Assembly: GCF_011067745.1 (NCBI RefSeq)
Contig: NZ_JAAMPJ010000008.1
Coordinates: 186,001-250,000, forward strand
Reading direction: 5' to 3'
From: Lentzea alba
GTDB lineage: Bacteria > Actinomycetota > Actinomycetes > Mycobacteriales > Pseudonocardiaceae
Length of the DNA stretch: 64,000 nt
In this document: in pieces, positions 1 through 8,429 of the stretch
How positions within the stretch are numbered: the stretch's first letter is position 1
Layout: each line of letters opens with the position of its first letter
Translations under genes and position numbers: made by a program
Notes under the pieces: generated by a model
Told to the model about the DNA's origin: nothing
Databases searched by the model: none
Seen by the model: the letters and a program-made list of their open reading frames with translations, nothing else

Positions 1-624
1 TACGAGGCCGACGGCACGACCTGTGACGTCAAGTCCACAGAGGACATCCGCAAGGCCGTCACGAAGGCCGTGGAGACGTTCGGCCGCATCGAGATCCTCG
101 TGAACAACGCCGGTCGCGGCGGCGGTGGCGAGATCGCGACGCTCGACGAGGACATCTGGACCGACGTCATCGACACCAACCTGCACAGCGTCTTCCGCGT
201 CACCAAGGAAGTCCTGTCCACCGGCAGGATGAACCAGGGCGACTGGGGCCGGGTCATCAACATCGCGTCCACCGGTGGCAAGCAGGGCGTCATCTACGCC
301 TCCCCGTACAGCGCGTCGAAGCACGGTGTCGTCGGCTTCACCAAGGCCGTCGGGCTGGAGCTCGCGAAGACCGGCATCACGGTCAACGCCGTCTGCCCCG
401 GCTACGTCGAGACGCCGATGGCCGGCAAGGTGCGCCAGGGCTACGCCAACCACTGGGGCATCACCGAGGACGACGTCCTGGAGAGGTTCAACGCCAAGAT
501 CCCGCTCGGCCGCTACTCCACCCCCGAGGAGGTCGCCGGCCTGGTCACGTACCTGACCACGGAGACCGCGAACTCCATCACCGCGCAGGCGCTCAACGTC
601 TGCGGTGGCCTGGGGAACTACTGA
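1..624 (+). CDS. Type II polyketide ketoreductase (ActIII-like SDR), 5' truncated
   Basis: This is the C-terminal 207 residues of a short-chain dehydrogenase; the reading frame is open to the first base, so the start and the Rossmann glycine motif lie upstream. Visible SDR elements are NNAG, a catalytic Ser in the NIAS segment, and YSASK with the catalytic Tyr and Lys. The C-terminal half (GYVETPMAGKVRQGYANHWG) closely resembles ActIII-type C9 ketoreductases of aromatic polyketide clusters, which reduce the nascent poly-beta-ketone with NADPH. Its stop overlaps the start of the next gene (TGATG), so the two are translationally coupled. That it serves the minimal PKS 34 kb downstream is inferred. 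Confidence 0.88.
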   Translation, partial: YEADGTTCDVKSTEDIRKAVTKAVETFGRIEILVNNAGRGGGGEIATLDEDIWTDVIDTNLHSVFRVTKEVLSTGRMNQGDWGRVINIASTGGKQGVIYASPYSASKHGVVGFTKAVGLELAKTGITVNAVCPGYVETPMAGKVRQGYANHWGITEDDVLERFNAKIPLGRYSTPEEVAGLVTYLTTETANSITAQALNVCGGLGNY

Positions 625-1799
625 TGACCGACGGTCCTGACTCGGCTGTTGTCATCGTGGGAGCCGGGCAGGCGGGGTGCCAGGCCGCGGTGTCCCTGCG
701 AGAACGGGGACACCGCGGCACCATCACGCTGATCGGCGACGAGGGTGTGCTGCCCTACCAACGTCCGCCGCTCACGAAGGCCTACCTGCAAGGGGACATC
801 GGGTTCGGCGACCTGGTGTTCCGCCCGGAGACCTACTACGCCGAGCACGACATCACCCTCGTGCTCGACGACGCCGCGGTCTCCGTCGACCGCGCGGCCC
901 GGTGCGTGGTGCTGCGCTCCGGCCGTGCCGTCGGGTACGAGAACCTCGTGCTGGCCACGGGATCACGGCCGCGGCCGATTCCCGGTGCGCACACGATCCG
1001 CACCATCGCCGACGCCGACTCCGCGCGTCCTGAGGGTCGGGTGGTCGCGATCGGCGCCGGGTTCATCGGGCTCGAATACGCCGCTGTGGCAAGCGAAGCC
1101 GGGTGTGACGTCACGGTGATCGAGGCACAACCTCGTGCGCTGTCAAGGGTGTTGTCCTCGGAGACCGCCGAACACGTCGTGCAGGTGCATCGGCGGCGCG
1201 GGGTGAAGTTCCTCTTCAACGCCACCGTGTCCGAGGTGCGGCCCGGCGAGGTCGTGCTCGCGGACGGCACGGTGCTGCCCGCCGATCTCGTCGTGGCCGG
1301 CATCGGCGTGGTGCCGAACGCCGAACTGGCCGCCGAGGCCGGGCTGACCGTCGACGACGGGATCGTGGTCGACCCGTGGCTGCGCACGTCCGACCCGGCG
1401 ATCTTCGCGGTGGGCGACTGCGCGCGGTTCCACCACGGGGCGCGGCAGATCCGGCTGGAGTGCGTGCAGAACGCCGTCGACCAGGCCAGTGCGGTCGCCG
1501 CGGTCATCACCGGATCGGCCGAGCCGTACGCGCAGGTGCCGTGGTTCTGGAGCGACCAGTACGCGATGAAGGTGCAGATCGCGGGAGTCACCGACGGCCA
1601 CGACAACGTTGTGGTGACCGGAGATCCGACGACGGGCGCGTTCTCGGTGTTCTGCTTCGCCGGCGACAAGCTGCTCGGGGTGGAGTCCGTCAACAAGCCG
1701 GTCGACCACGTCCTCGCCCGGCGGCTGATCGCGGCGAACTGCCCGATCCGGCCCGAGATGGTCGCCGTCCCCGGCTTCGACCTGCGCACCGCGGCGTGA
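624..1799 (+). CDS. FAD-dependent ferredoxin reductase-like oxidoreductase
   Basis: The 391-residue protein has an N-terminal FAD-binding fold (VGAGQAGCQAAVSLRERG), a central NAD(P)H-binding fold (AIGAGFIGLEYAAVASEAG), the VGDCA flavin motif near residue 265, and a C-terminal domain of the reductase_C type. This is the layout of rubredoxin/putidaredoxin/ferredoxin reductases that feed electrons from NADH to ferredoxins and P450s. A P450 lies at 7166, and this protein may be its electron donor, although no ferredoxin gene is visible in the window. It overlaps the ketoreductase gene by one base, so it belongs to the same transcript. Confidence 0.85.
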   Translation: MTDGPDSAVVIVGAGQAGCQAAVSLRERGHRGTITLIGDEGVLPYQRPPLTKAYLQGDIGFGDLVFRPETYYAEHDITLVLDDAAVSVDRAARCVVLRSGRAVGYENLVLATGSRPRPIPGAHTIRTIADADSARPEGRVVAIGAGFIGLEYAAVASEAGCDVTVIEAQPRALSRVLSSETAEHVVQVHRRRGVKFLFNATVSEVRPGEVVLADGTVLPADLVVAGIGVVPNAELAAEAGLTVDDGIVVDPWLRTSDPAIFAVGDCARFHHGARQIRLECVQNAVDQASAVAAVITGSAEPYAQVPWFWSDQYAMKVQIAGVTDGHDNVVVTGDPTTGAFSVFCFAGDKLLGVESVNKPVDHVLARRLIAANCPIRPEMVAVPGFDLRTAA

Positions 1800-1811
1800 G
1801 CCCTCAGCAGC

Positions 1812-2375
1812 TCAGCGCCGACCGCCGCGCACCACGTAAGCGGTGACACCGCTCAGGAACAGCACACCCGCCGTCCACATCGCCACCGCGTCGTCAGGAG
1901 GACACTGCGGCCACGTGAGAACCCGGCCGGACACCGACCGGGTGGGCGGCATGATCGCGCTCACGGCCCACCACAACACCGGTGCCGCGGCGGCGAACCT
2001 CGCCCCGATCACCGTCGCGGCCAGCCCCGCCAGACCGACCATGCCCGCCGTGTCGCGCACGACGAACTCGAAGCCGAACGTCTCGGGCCCGAGTTCCTGC
2101 ACCAGCAGCACCGGGATCGCCGCCAGCACGCCCGCGAGCACCAGGTGCCAGAACCGCCACGCCGGCCACGGCACCGCGGTGGACCGGTCCAGCTCGGGGT
2201 CCTGACCGGCGAGACCGGCCGTGATCACCAGCACCGCCGCCAGCGATGTCAGCGACGCGCTCAACGGCGTCCACGGCGAGTGCATCGCAGACCACGCGAG
2301 GAACACCACCACCGGCAGTGCCGCAAGGGCAGCGGGCACACTGCGAGAGCGCGCGTACAAAGCAACCGGCCTCAT
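1812..2375 (-). CDS. Hypothetical multi-pass membrane protein
   Basis: The 187-residue protein has about five hydrophobic segments and no motif I recognise. The chosen ATG overlaps the stop of the upstream permease gene by four bases (ATGA-type junction), which makes it the last gene of the sigma factor/anti-sigma/ABC operon read from 5866 leftward. Its likely role is as a membrane component or accessory of that transporter. It ends only 12 bases from the convergent reductase gene, and no hairpin terminator is evident between them. Confidence 0.7.
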   Translation of the reverse strand: MRPVALYARSRSVPAALAALPVVVFLAWSAMHSPWTPLSASLTSLAAVLVITAGLAGQDPELDRSTAVPWPAWRFWHLVLAGVLAAIPVLLVQELGPETFGFEFVVRDTAGMVGLAGLAATVIGARFAAAAPVLWWAVSAIMPPTRSVSGRVLTWPQCPPDDAVAMWTAGVLFLSGVTAYVVRGGRR

Positions 2376-3718
2376 CGCGCCACCAGCACGTCGTGGATCC
2401 GCGCGGGATCCTGGCACGTCAGCAACATCTCCCGCACCTTCGCCACCCGGCCCAGCTGCTCAGACGGCGACTGGCTCCGGAACGCCCGCCAGTCCTCCTC
2501 GACGGCGGAGCGCATGGACGAGCTGCCCCAGACGTACGGGTCCGACGGCAGCGCGGTCAGTTCCCCGGTGAAGTAGGCGGCGGTCAGGTAGCGCACCGCG
2601 GACTCCCGGCTGTCGGAGGAGTTCGGTTCGGCGCAAGGAGGAACTCCCGCTCCGGCGAACATCTCGAGCCGCATCTGCTCCGGCGACATCGTCAGCACGG
2701 AGGGATGGAGCTGTGAGTTCAGGTAGACGACATCGCCGCTGCGGCGCGGCACCTCGAAGTGAGCCATCGCCGACGTGTCCTCCCGGACCGCGGTGGGCGG
2801 ATGGGGCAGCACCGACAGCTTCTTCAGCACGTCGCGGCCCACCGCGGCGGCTGCGGGAAGCCCGGCCTCGTGCACCCGGCTCACGCACACCTCACCGTCG
2901 CAGACCAGCTGTCCGGCGATCGAGTCGGTCACCAGCACGTCGGACAACCTGGCCGGCAGGATCGAGACCGCGAGCGCCAGCGCGAGCCCGGCGGGAACCA
3001 GCGCCACCAGACGTCCGCGCCACGACCGCGACACCAGCAACAGCAACGCCGTGACCCCGAGTCCGGTGAACCACACGATCTGACCGAGGTCCACCGACGT
3101 GGAGGTGGTCACCAGGTCCGAACTCGGCGGGTTGAGAACGGGCACCAGCAGCGCCAAGCGGGGTATCACGCCGTCGGAGGACCGCACGTCCTGCGCCTGG
3201 GCGGCCGTCATGGCCAGCGTGAACGTCGCCACCAACGCCACCGGCACGGCCAGCGGGTGCGGCAGCAGCCGTCCCACCGCGAGGCCGAGGACGACGCTGC
3301 CCGCCAAGGCGAGCACCACGGTCAGCATCAGCGGGACGAACCCGGCCGAGACGAACCCGCCGCCGGCCGCGACGCGAACGATCACGCCGACGCACAGCAG
3401 CAACGTGGCCGCAGCGACCACACCCGCCACCGCGGAGGCGAGCGTGCCGAGCCGGACCCAGCCGGGACGGGAGGTGGTGGCGAACAGTTCGTTCACCCGT
3501 GCCCGGCCGTCCCGCATGCCCTGCAGAACGGCCAGACCGACCACGAGCGCCCACACGTACGCCAGCGGCTTGCGCAGCTCCAGCACCGCCGAAGTCGAGT
3601 TGTCCTGCCACTTCGCGGCCGTCGTCGTGAGCAGCAGCAGCATCGCCGTGCCGGACACGACCACGAGCAGCCCGGCCCAGAGCGCGGACGACCGCCGCAG
3701 CTCGATTCGCAGCCCCAT
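2372..3718 (-). CDS. ABC transporter permease-like membrane protein
   Basis: The protein has 448 residues. The ATG at 3718 overlaps the stop of the ATPase gene. Roughly the first 230 residues contain about six membrane segments, followed by a large region (about residues 250-448) that is hydrophilic and probably extracytoplasmic, with several cysteines and no recognised domain. The layout fits ABC-2-like permeases found in actinobacterial sigma-factor operons, where the partner ATPase is encoded upstream. The substrate is unknown. Confidence 0.75.
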   Translation of the reverse strand: MGLRIELRRSSALWAGLLVVVSGTAMLLLLTTTAAKWQDNSTSAVLELRKPLAYVWALVVGLAVLQGMRDGRARVNELFATTSRPGWVRLGTLASAVAGVVAAATLLLCVGVIVRVAAGGGFVSAGFVPLMLTVVLALAGSVVLGLAVGRLLPHPLAVPVALVATFTLAMTAAQAQDVRSSDGVIPRLALLVPVLNPPSSDLVTTSTSVDLGQIVWFTGLGVTALLLLVSRSWRGRLVALVPAGLALALAVSILPARLSDVLVTDSIAGQLVCDGEVCVSRVHEAGLPAAAAVGRDVLKKLSVLPHPPTAVREDTSAMAHFEVPRRSGDVVYLNSQLHPSVLTMSPEQMRLEMFAGAGVPPCAEPNSSDSRESAVRYLTAAYFTGELTALPSDPYVWGSSSMRSAVEEDWRAFRSQSPSEQLGRVAKVREMLLTCQDPARIHDVLVAR

Positions 3719-4527
3719 CACCAGCCACTCCTTCCCGGCCCCGCGCTGAGCAACGCCGTGTAGCCGCGCTCGATCGGGCTGTCGCCCACGTGGTCCGTCG
3801 TCCCCGCGGCGGCGAGCTCGGCGGGAGTTCCCTGGAACACCAGCGATCCCTCCGACACGAGCACCACGTCCGTGCACGCCGCCGCGACGTCCTCGACCAG
3901 GTGCGTCGAGATCAGCACGCACGCCTGCTGCCCCAGTTCGGCCACGAGCTCGCGGAAACTCAGCCGCTGCGCCGGATCCAGGCCCACGGTCGGTTCGTCC
4001 AGCAGCAGGACCTCGGGGTCGTTGACGATCGCCTGCGCGATGCCCGCGCGGCGGACCATGCCACCGGACAACGTCTTGAGCCGGTCGTCGGCGCGGTCGG
4101 CCAGCCCGACCTTCTCCAGCGCGCGCTGCACCGCGCCCGGGATCGCCTCCGGCGGCATCTCCTTCAACCACGCCAGATACTCGACGAACTCCCGCACCGT
4201 GAACCGCTTGTAGTAGCCGAAGTGCTGCGGCAGGTAACCCAGCCGCCGGCGCAGCGGCCGCAGTCCGGTGGCACGGCCGAGCGGGGTGCCGAGCAGCGAC
4301 AACGAGCCCGCGCTCGGCTTCTGCACCGTCGCCAGCGTCCTGATCAGCGTCGTCTTCCCCGCGCCGTTCGGGCCGAGCAGTCCGTGCACGCCCCTGCCCA
4401 GTCGCAGGGTCAGCTCGTTCACCGCGTTGCGGCCACGCCTGCCACCCACCCGTACCACCAGGCCGTCGGCCTGGATCTCCCAGGGATGGGAGGTCGGTGC
4501 GACCTCCTCGGCTCCCACTGCACGCAT
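3718..4527 (-). CDS. ABC transporter ATP-binding protein
   Basis: The 269-residue nucleotide-binding domain shows Walker A (GPNGAGKTT, about residue 48), a Q-loop region, the ABC signature (LSGGM), Walker B (VLLLDEPTVGLD) and the switch His (STHL). The LSGGM signature and the length fit the CcmA/DrrA-like exporters that pair with ABC-2 permeases. Start and stop overlap its neighbours by a few bases, so stoichiometric translation with the permease at 2372 is likely. The cargo cannot be inferred; export of the cluster product or an envelope-stress role are both possible. Confidence 0.9.
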   Translation of the reverse strand: MRAVGAEEVAPTSHPWEIQADGLVVRVGGRRGRNAVNELTLRLGRGVHGLLGPNGAGKTTLIRTLATVQKPSAGSLSLLGTPLGRATGLRPLRRRLGYLPQHFGYYKRFTVREFVEYLAWLKEMPPEAIPGAVQRALEKVGLADRADDRLKTLSGGMVRRAGIAQAIVNDPEVLLLDEPTVGLDPAQRLSFRELVAELGQQACVLISTHLVEDVAAACTDVVLVSEGSLVFQGTPAELAAAGTTDHVGDSPIERGYTALLSAGPGRSGW

Positions 4528-5309
4528 CACGAACTCCTCGACTGTGTACGGAAACGGACGGCGATCACGATCAGCCCTGCCGCGAGGACGGCCGCCCACA
4601 CCGGTGTGGCGGCGACGTCGAGCGCGACGGACGTGCGGCTGAGCGCGATCGTCGGCAGGACGATCCCGGCGGCCCACCCCGCGATGAGCGTGATGGCGGC
4701 ACGGGTGATGCCGATCAGGCCACCGAGCGCGAGCGTGCACGTGGTGAACGCGAGGCACGGCAGCATCCACTGGGTGAGCGAGGCTCCGGTCAGCTGACTC
4801 GCCACCAGCAGACCCGGCACGACCACGGCGAGCACCGCCACGGTTCGGCGGAACACCAACGGCAGACCGGCCCGCGGCGTGGCGGCGGTGAGTTCGTGGG
4901 CGGGGTCCATGGCACGGCCCCAGGACGCGGCGACACCGAGCACCGGCAGCACCGGCGCCACCAGCAGCACCAGTGAGATCTGCCCGCGTGCCACCGATCC
5001 CGCTTGGTCCAGAGCCACGGCGACGGCGGTGACGAGGAGGATCATCGCGAGCCACGGCCCGGCCACGGGGGACACCCAGTGGCTGACGTGCCGCAACCAA
5101 GATCGTGCCGGCGGCATCTGCGGGGTTCGGTCCAGCACAGGTGCGAGATCGGCCCACACCTGCTCGGCGATCGGGTCGGGAGCGAGGCGGCCGCGGCACG
5201 GAGCACAGCTCTCGAGGTGCGCCTCGACCGCCCACAGTTGGTCGGCGGGGACGTCGTCACCTCGCACGTATTGGCGCAACAGCTGCTCGCCGGGGTGGTG
5301 CGCGGTCAT
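4527..5309 (-). CDS. Zinc-finger anti-sigma-like membrane protein
   Basis: The 260-residue protein begins with a short cytoplasmic domain of the zf-HC2 type (a His followed by CAPC near residues 30-37, in HLESCAPCRGRL), as in zinc-binding anti-sigma factors. About six transmembrane segments follow (from about residue 80), which is more than the single one usual for such proteins. It starts within the last four bases of the ECF sigma gene, so it is very probably that sigma factor's regulator. The polytopic part and the ABC genes downstream suggest a membrane signal or transport flux controls release of the sigma factor. Confidence 0.78.
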   Translation of the reverse strand: MTAHHPGEQLLRQYVRGDDVPADQLWAVEAHLESCAPCRGRLAPDPIAEQVWADLAPVLDRTPQMPPARSWLRHVSHWVSPVAGPWLAMILLVTAVAVALDQAGSVARGQISLVLLVAPVLPVLGVAASWGRAMDPAHELTAATPRAGLPLVFRRTVAVLAVVVPGLLVASQLTGASLTQWMLPCLAFTTCTLALGGLIGITRAAITLIAGWAAGIVLPTIALSRTSVALDVAATPVWAAVLAAGLIVIAVRFRTQSRSS

Positions 5310-5866
5310 GACAGGGCCTCCCGCAACGCGATTCGCGCCCGCCTCGCACGGGTCTTGACGGTGCCCTCCGGCACTCCGAGCAGGGCCGAGGTCTCCCGCA
5401 CCGACAACCCGTCGAGCACCATTGCCCGCAGGACCTGTCGCAGCTCCGGGGCGAGCGTCCGCAACGCGTCGCCGATCTCGTCCCCGAGCACGGCGTCGAG
5501 CGCCTCGTCCTCGGCGGCGCGCACGCTGTGCTCGGGGGCCGCGGTGGCGGGCGGCTGGGCGTGGTGCGCACGCCGGCGAAACGCGTCGACCAGCCTGCGG
5601 GCGGCGATGGACCACAGCCAGCCGACCGCGCTGCCGCCCGCGGCGGTGCCGGCGAACGCGCCGGCGGCCCGCCACACCGCGAGGTAGGTCTCCTGGAGCA
5701 CCTCGGCGACGATCTGCTCGTCCGAACACCGCCTGCGCAACCGCACCGTCAGCCACGGCGAGGTGCGGCGGTAGAGCTCTTCGAACGCCCTGCGGTCACC
5801 TCGTGCGACACGGCGCACGAGCTGCTCCTCGTCCAGGCCGACCGGCTCACCCCGGATTGCTCTCAC
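5306..5866 (-). CDS. ECF-family RNA polymerase sigma factor
   Basis: The roughly 186-residue protein has sigma region 2 (about residues 20-85, including VLQETYLAVWR) and region 4 (about 130-180, including LSVRETSALLGVPEGTVKTR, a helix-turn-helix). No sigma-1.1 or region 3 is present, which defines the ECF group. I prefer the GTG at 5866; a TTG at 5875 is an alternative and neither has a strong ribosome-binding site. It leads a five-gene coupled operon with its anti-sigma protein and an ABC transporter. ECF factors usually autoregulate, so the promoter should lie between 5867 and the convergent gene ending at 5932. Confidence 0.88.
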   Translation of the reverse strand: MRAIRGEPVGLDEEQLVRRVARGDRRAFEELYRRTSPWLTVRLRRRCSDEQIVAEVLQETYLAVWRAAGAFAGTAAGGSAVGWLWSIAARRLVDAFRRRAHHAQPPATAAPEHSVRAAEDEALDAVLGDEIGDALRTLAPELRQVLRAMVLDGLSVRETSALLGVPEGTVKTRARRARIALREALS

Positions 5867-5931
5867 ACCCCGCAAGACGCGGAGATCCGCAATCAGGTTC
5901 TCATTCTGCTGTGGTGTGCGTCACAGTCTGT

Positions 5932-7047
5932 TCAGCGGACGTGGCGGAAGAAGGTGCGGAGCTCGGAGACGAGGACGTCCGGGCGTTCGATGCCGGGGAA
6001 GTGGCCGCCCGCCTCGGCGTCGTTCCAGTAGCGCAGGTCGGCGAACCTGGCCTCGATCCACGCCTTGGGCATGCGGGCGTCCTTCGGGAAGATCGTCACG
6101 CCGGTCGGCACGGACACCTGGTGCATCGGCACGCGGTTGTGCGACTCCCAGTACAGGCGGGCGGCAGAGGTGGCCGTGCCGGTGAACCAGTAGATCGAGA
6201 CCGCGTCGAGCAGCTTGTCGACCGGGACCAACTCCTCGAAGGGGCGGTCGTGGTCGGTCCAGGAGTAGTACTTCTCGGCGATCCACGCCAGCAGCGCGAC
6301 GGGGGAGTCGTGGAGGCCGTAGCCGATGGTCTGCGGCTTGGTCATCTGGATCGCGGAGTAACCGGCTTCGCGAGCCTGGAACTCCTTGAGAGCGGCCAAT
6401 CCGGCGTAGTCGCGCTGGGTCAGCTCGACCTGCTCCTCAGGTGGTCCGGCGAACACCATCGTCAGGTGGATGCCGATGAGCCTGGAAGCGTCGACGTGGC
6501 CCAGTTCCGCGGTGACGAACGAACCCCAGTCGCCGCCGTGCGCGGCATAGCGCTCGTAGCCCAGCCCGGTCATCAACGACGACCAGGCGCGCGCGATCCT
6601 CTCGACGCCCCAACCGGTCTCGGTGGGCTTGTCGGAGAACCCGTAACCCGGCAGGGAGGGCACGACGACGTGGAACGCGTCGGCGGGGTCAGCGGGGTTC
6701 GTCAGGGGTTCCAGCACCTCCAGGAACTCCAGCACCGAACCCGGCCAGCCGTGCGTGAGCAGCAACGGCGTGGCGCCGGCGTGCGGGGAGCGGACGTGGA
6801 GGAAGTGGATGCCCAGCCCGTCGATCTCCGCGCGGAACTGGGGCAGCGCGTTCAGCCGTGACTCGACCGAACGCCAGTCGTACTTGTGCTCCCAGTGCTC
6901 CGCGAGGGACCGGACGAAGGACAGCGGCGCGCCCTGCGACCAGTCGGACACCGTCTCCGCGTCGGGCCAGCGGGTCAGCGACAGACGGCTGCGCAGATCG
7001 TCCACAGAGGACTCAGGGACGGCGACCTCGAACTCGGTGACGTTCAT
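5932..7047 (-). CDS. Epoxide hydrolase (EHN/alpha-beta hydrolase type)
   Basis: The 371-residue protein has the N-terminal EHN segment (about residues 3-110) followed by an alpha/beta hydrolase fold. HGWPGS is the oxyanion-hole motif, HGGDWGS carries the catalytic Asp nucleophile, and a late GGHFPG supplies the catalytic His. This is the family of microsomal-type epoxide hydrolases, which open epoxides to vicinal diols. In a cluster that also encodes a P450 and putative DNA-alkylation repair enzymes, it could shape an epoxide-derived diol or detoxify a reactive epoxide product. Its ATG lies 118 bases from the divergent P450 gene, so the two probably share a regulatory region. Confidence 0.88.
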   Translation of the reverse strand: MNVTEFEVAVPESSVDDLRSRLSLTRWPDAETVSDWSQGAPLSFVRSLAEHWEHKYDWRSVESRLNALPQFRAEIDGLGIHFLHVRSPHAGATPLLLTHGWPGSVLEFLEVLEPLTNPADPADAFHVVVPSLPGYGFSDKPTETGWGVERIARAWSSLMTGLGYERYAAHGGDWGSFVTAELGHVDASRLIGIHLTMVFAGPPEEQVELTQRDYAGLAALKEFQAREAGYSAIQMTKPQTIGYGLHDSPVALLAWIAEKYYSWTDHDRPFEELVPVDKLLDAVSIYWFTGTATSAARLYWESHNRVPMHQVSVPTGVTIFPKDARMPKAWIEARFADLRYWNDAEAGGHFPGIERPDVLVSELRTFFRHVR

Positions 7048-7165
7048 GCGTGGGCACGTTACGGACGTGGCCTCGAAGGGCCCTCGAAAGCGGTTGAGCG
7101 GACATCCAGGGCATCTCCACGCGGGGCTGGCACGGTCAAGCGCGGCTGACGAGAAGGGAACCGCC

Positions 7166-8377
7166 ATGACCAACGCCGAGACAGAGCTGACGCCTTTCCC
7201 CTGGCACCGCAAGTGCCCGTACCAGCCCCCGGAGGAATACGCGCAGCTCCGGCCGGAAACACCCATCGCGAAGGTCGGGCTCCGCACCGGTCGCGAGGCG
7301 TACGTGGTCACGAGCTACGAGCACGTGCGCAAGCTCCTCACCGAGCCGAACGCGAGCTCCGACCGCGGCCACGAGGGTTTCCCGTACTACATCGACATCC
7401 CGCCGCAGTTCCGCACCGAGGGCTCGTTCATCGGCTGGGACCCGCCCAAGCACACGGCCTACCGCCGGATGGCCGCCGTGTCGGGTGAGTTCACCAAGCA
7501 GCGCGTCCGCGCGATGCTGCCCCGCATCGAGCAGATCGTCGACGAGCGGATCGACGCGATGCTGGAGCAGGGGCCGGTGGTCGACCTCGTCACGGCGCTC
7601 GCGCTGCCGGTGCCGCTGACGATCGTCTGCGAGATCCTCGGCATCCCGCACCAGGACCACGACTACCTGCACGACCGCACCGACAAGCTGTTCGGCGGCA
7701 AGTCCTCCGCCGAGGTCCGGATGGCCGCGATCACCGAGCTCAACGGCTACCTGGCTGACCTGCTCGAGAAGAAGCTCAAGGAGCCGGGCGAGGACCTGAT
7801 CAGCCGCATCGTCGTCCGCTTCCACGAGGCCGGTCTCTACGACAGCCGCGAGCTCGTCAACCTGGTCCGCCTGCTGCTCAACGGCGGCCACGAGACCAGC
7901 GCCGCGATGATCGCGATCGGCGCCATGACCCTGCTGGAGCACCCCGACCAGCTGGAGAAGCTGAAGAACGACTGGAGCCTCGCGCCCAACGCCGTCGAGG
8001 AGCTGCTGCGCTACCTCACGCCGGGCGACCTCGCGTCCTCCCGTGTTGCCCTGGCCGACATCGACGCCGGCCCGGTCACCATCAAGGAGGGCGAGGGCAT
8101 GATCATCTGCGGGGGCGCGGCCAACCGCGACCCCGAGGCCTTCCCCGAGCCCGACAAGTTCGACATCACCCGCCCGAACGCGCGCAACCACGTCGCGTTC
8201 GGCTACGGCGTGCACCACTGCATCGGCGCTGAGATCGCCCGCGTCGAGCTCACCGTGGTGCTCACCAAGCTGTTCCAGCGCATCCCGAACCTCAAGCTCG
8301 CCAAGCCGTGGAACGAGCTGCAGTACAAGGACGGCGCGGTCATGTACGGCGTCTACGAGATGCCCGTCACCTGGTGA
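7166..8377 (+). CDS. Cytochrome P450 monooxygenase
   Basis: The 403-residue soluble bacterial P450 has an I-helix segment LNGGHETSA, the ExxR motif (EELLR) and the heme-binding loop FGYGVHHCIG with the axial Cys at about residue 352. The start ATG follows a GAGAAGGGAA ribosome-binding site. Such enzymes hydroxylate, epoxidise or couple aromatic polyketides; the substrate cannot be read from sequence. Electrons could come from the reductase at 624. The next gene is convergent, and the two are separated by a very strong bidirectional terminator. Confidence 0.93.
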   Translation: MTNAETELTPFPWHRKCPYQPPEEYAQLRPETPIAKVGLRTGREAYVVTSYEHVRKLLTEPNASSDRGHEGFPYYIDIPPQFRTEGSFIGWDPPKHTAYRRMAAVSGEFTKQRVRAMLPRIEQIVDERIDAMLEQGPVVDLVTALALPVPLTIVCEILGIPHQDHDYLHDRTDKLFGGKSSAEVRMAAITELNGYLADLLEKKLKEPGEDLISRIVVRFHEAGLYDSRELVNLVRLLLNGGHETSAAMIAIGAMTLLEHPDQLEKLKNDWSLAPNAVEELLRYLTPGDLASSRVALADIDAGPVTIKEGEGMIICGGAANRDPEAFPEPDKFDITRPNARNHVAFGYGVHHCIGAEIARVELTVVLTKLFQRIPNLKLAKPWNELQYKDGAVMYGVYEMPVTW

Positions 8378-8382
8378 CGGAA

Positions 8383-8421
8383 CGAGAAAGGCCCGCCGGT
8401 CCGACCGGCGGGCCTTTCTCG
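8383..8421. terminator. Perfect 18-bp bidirectional hairpin terminator
   Basis: Two perfectly complementary 18-base arms with a 3-base loop lie between the convergent P450 and acyltransferase genes. The outer arm bases are A-rich on one side and T-rich on the other (GAGAAAGG / CCTTTCTC), so the structure can terminate transcription from both directions. Confidence 0.9.
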
Positions 8422-8429
8422 TGTCCTGC

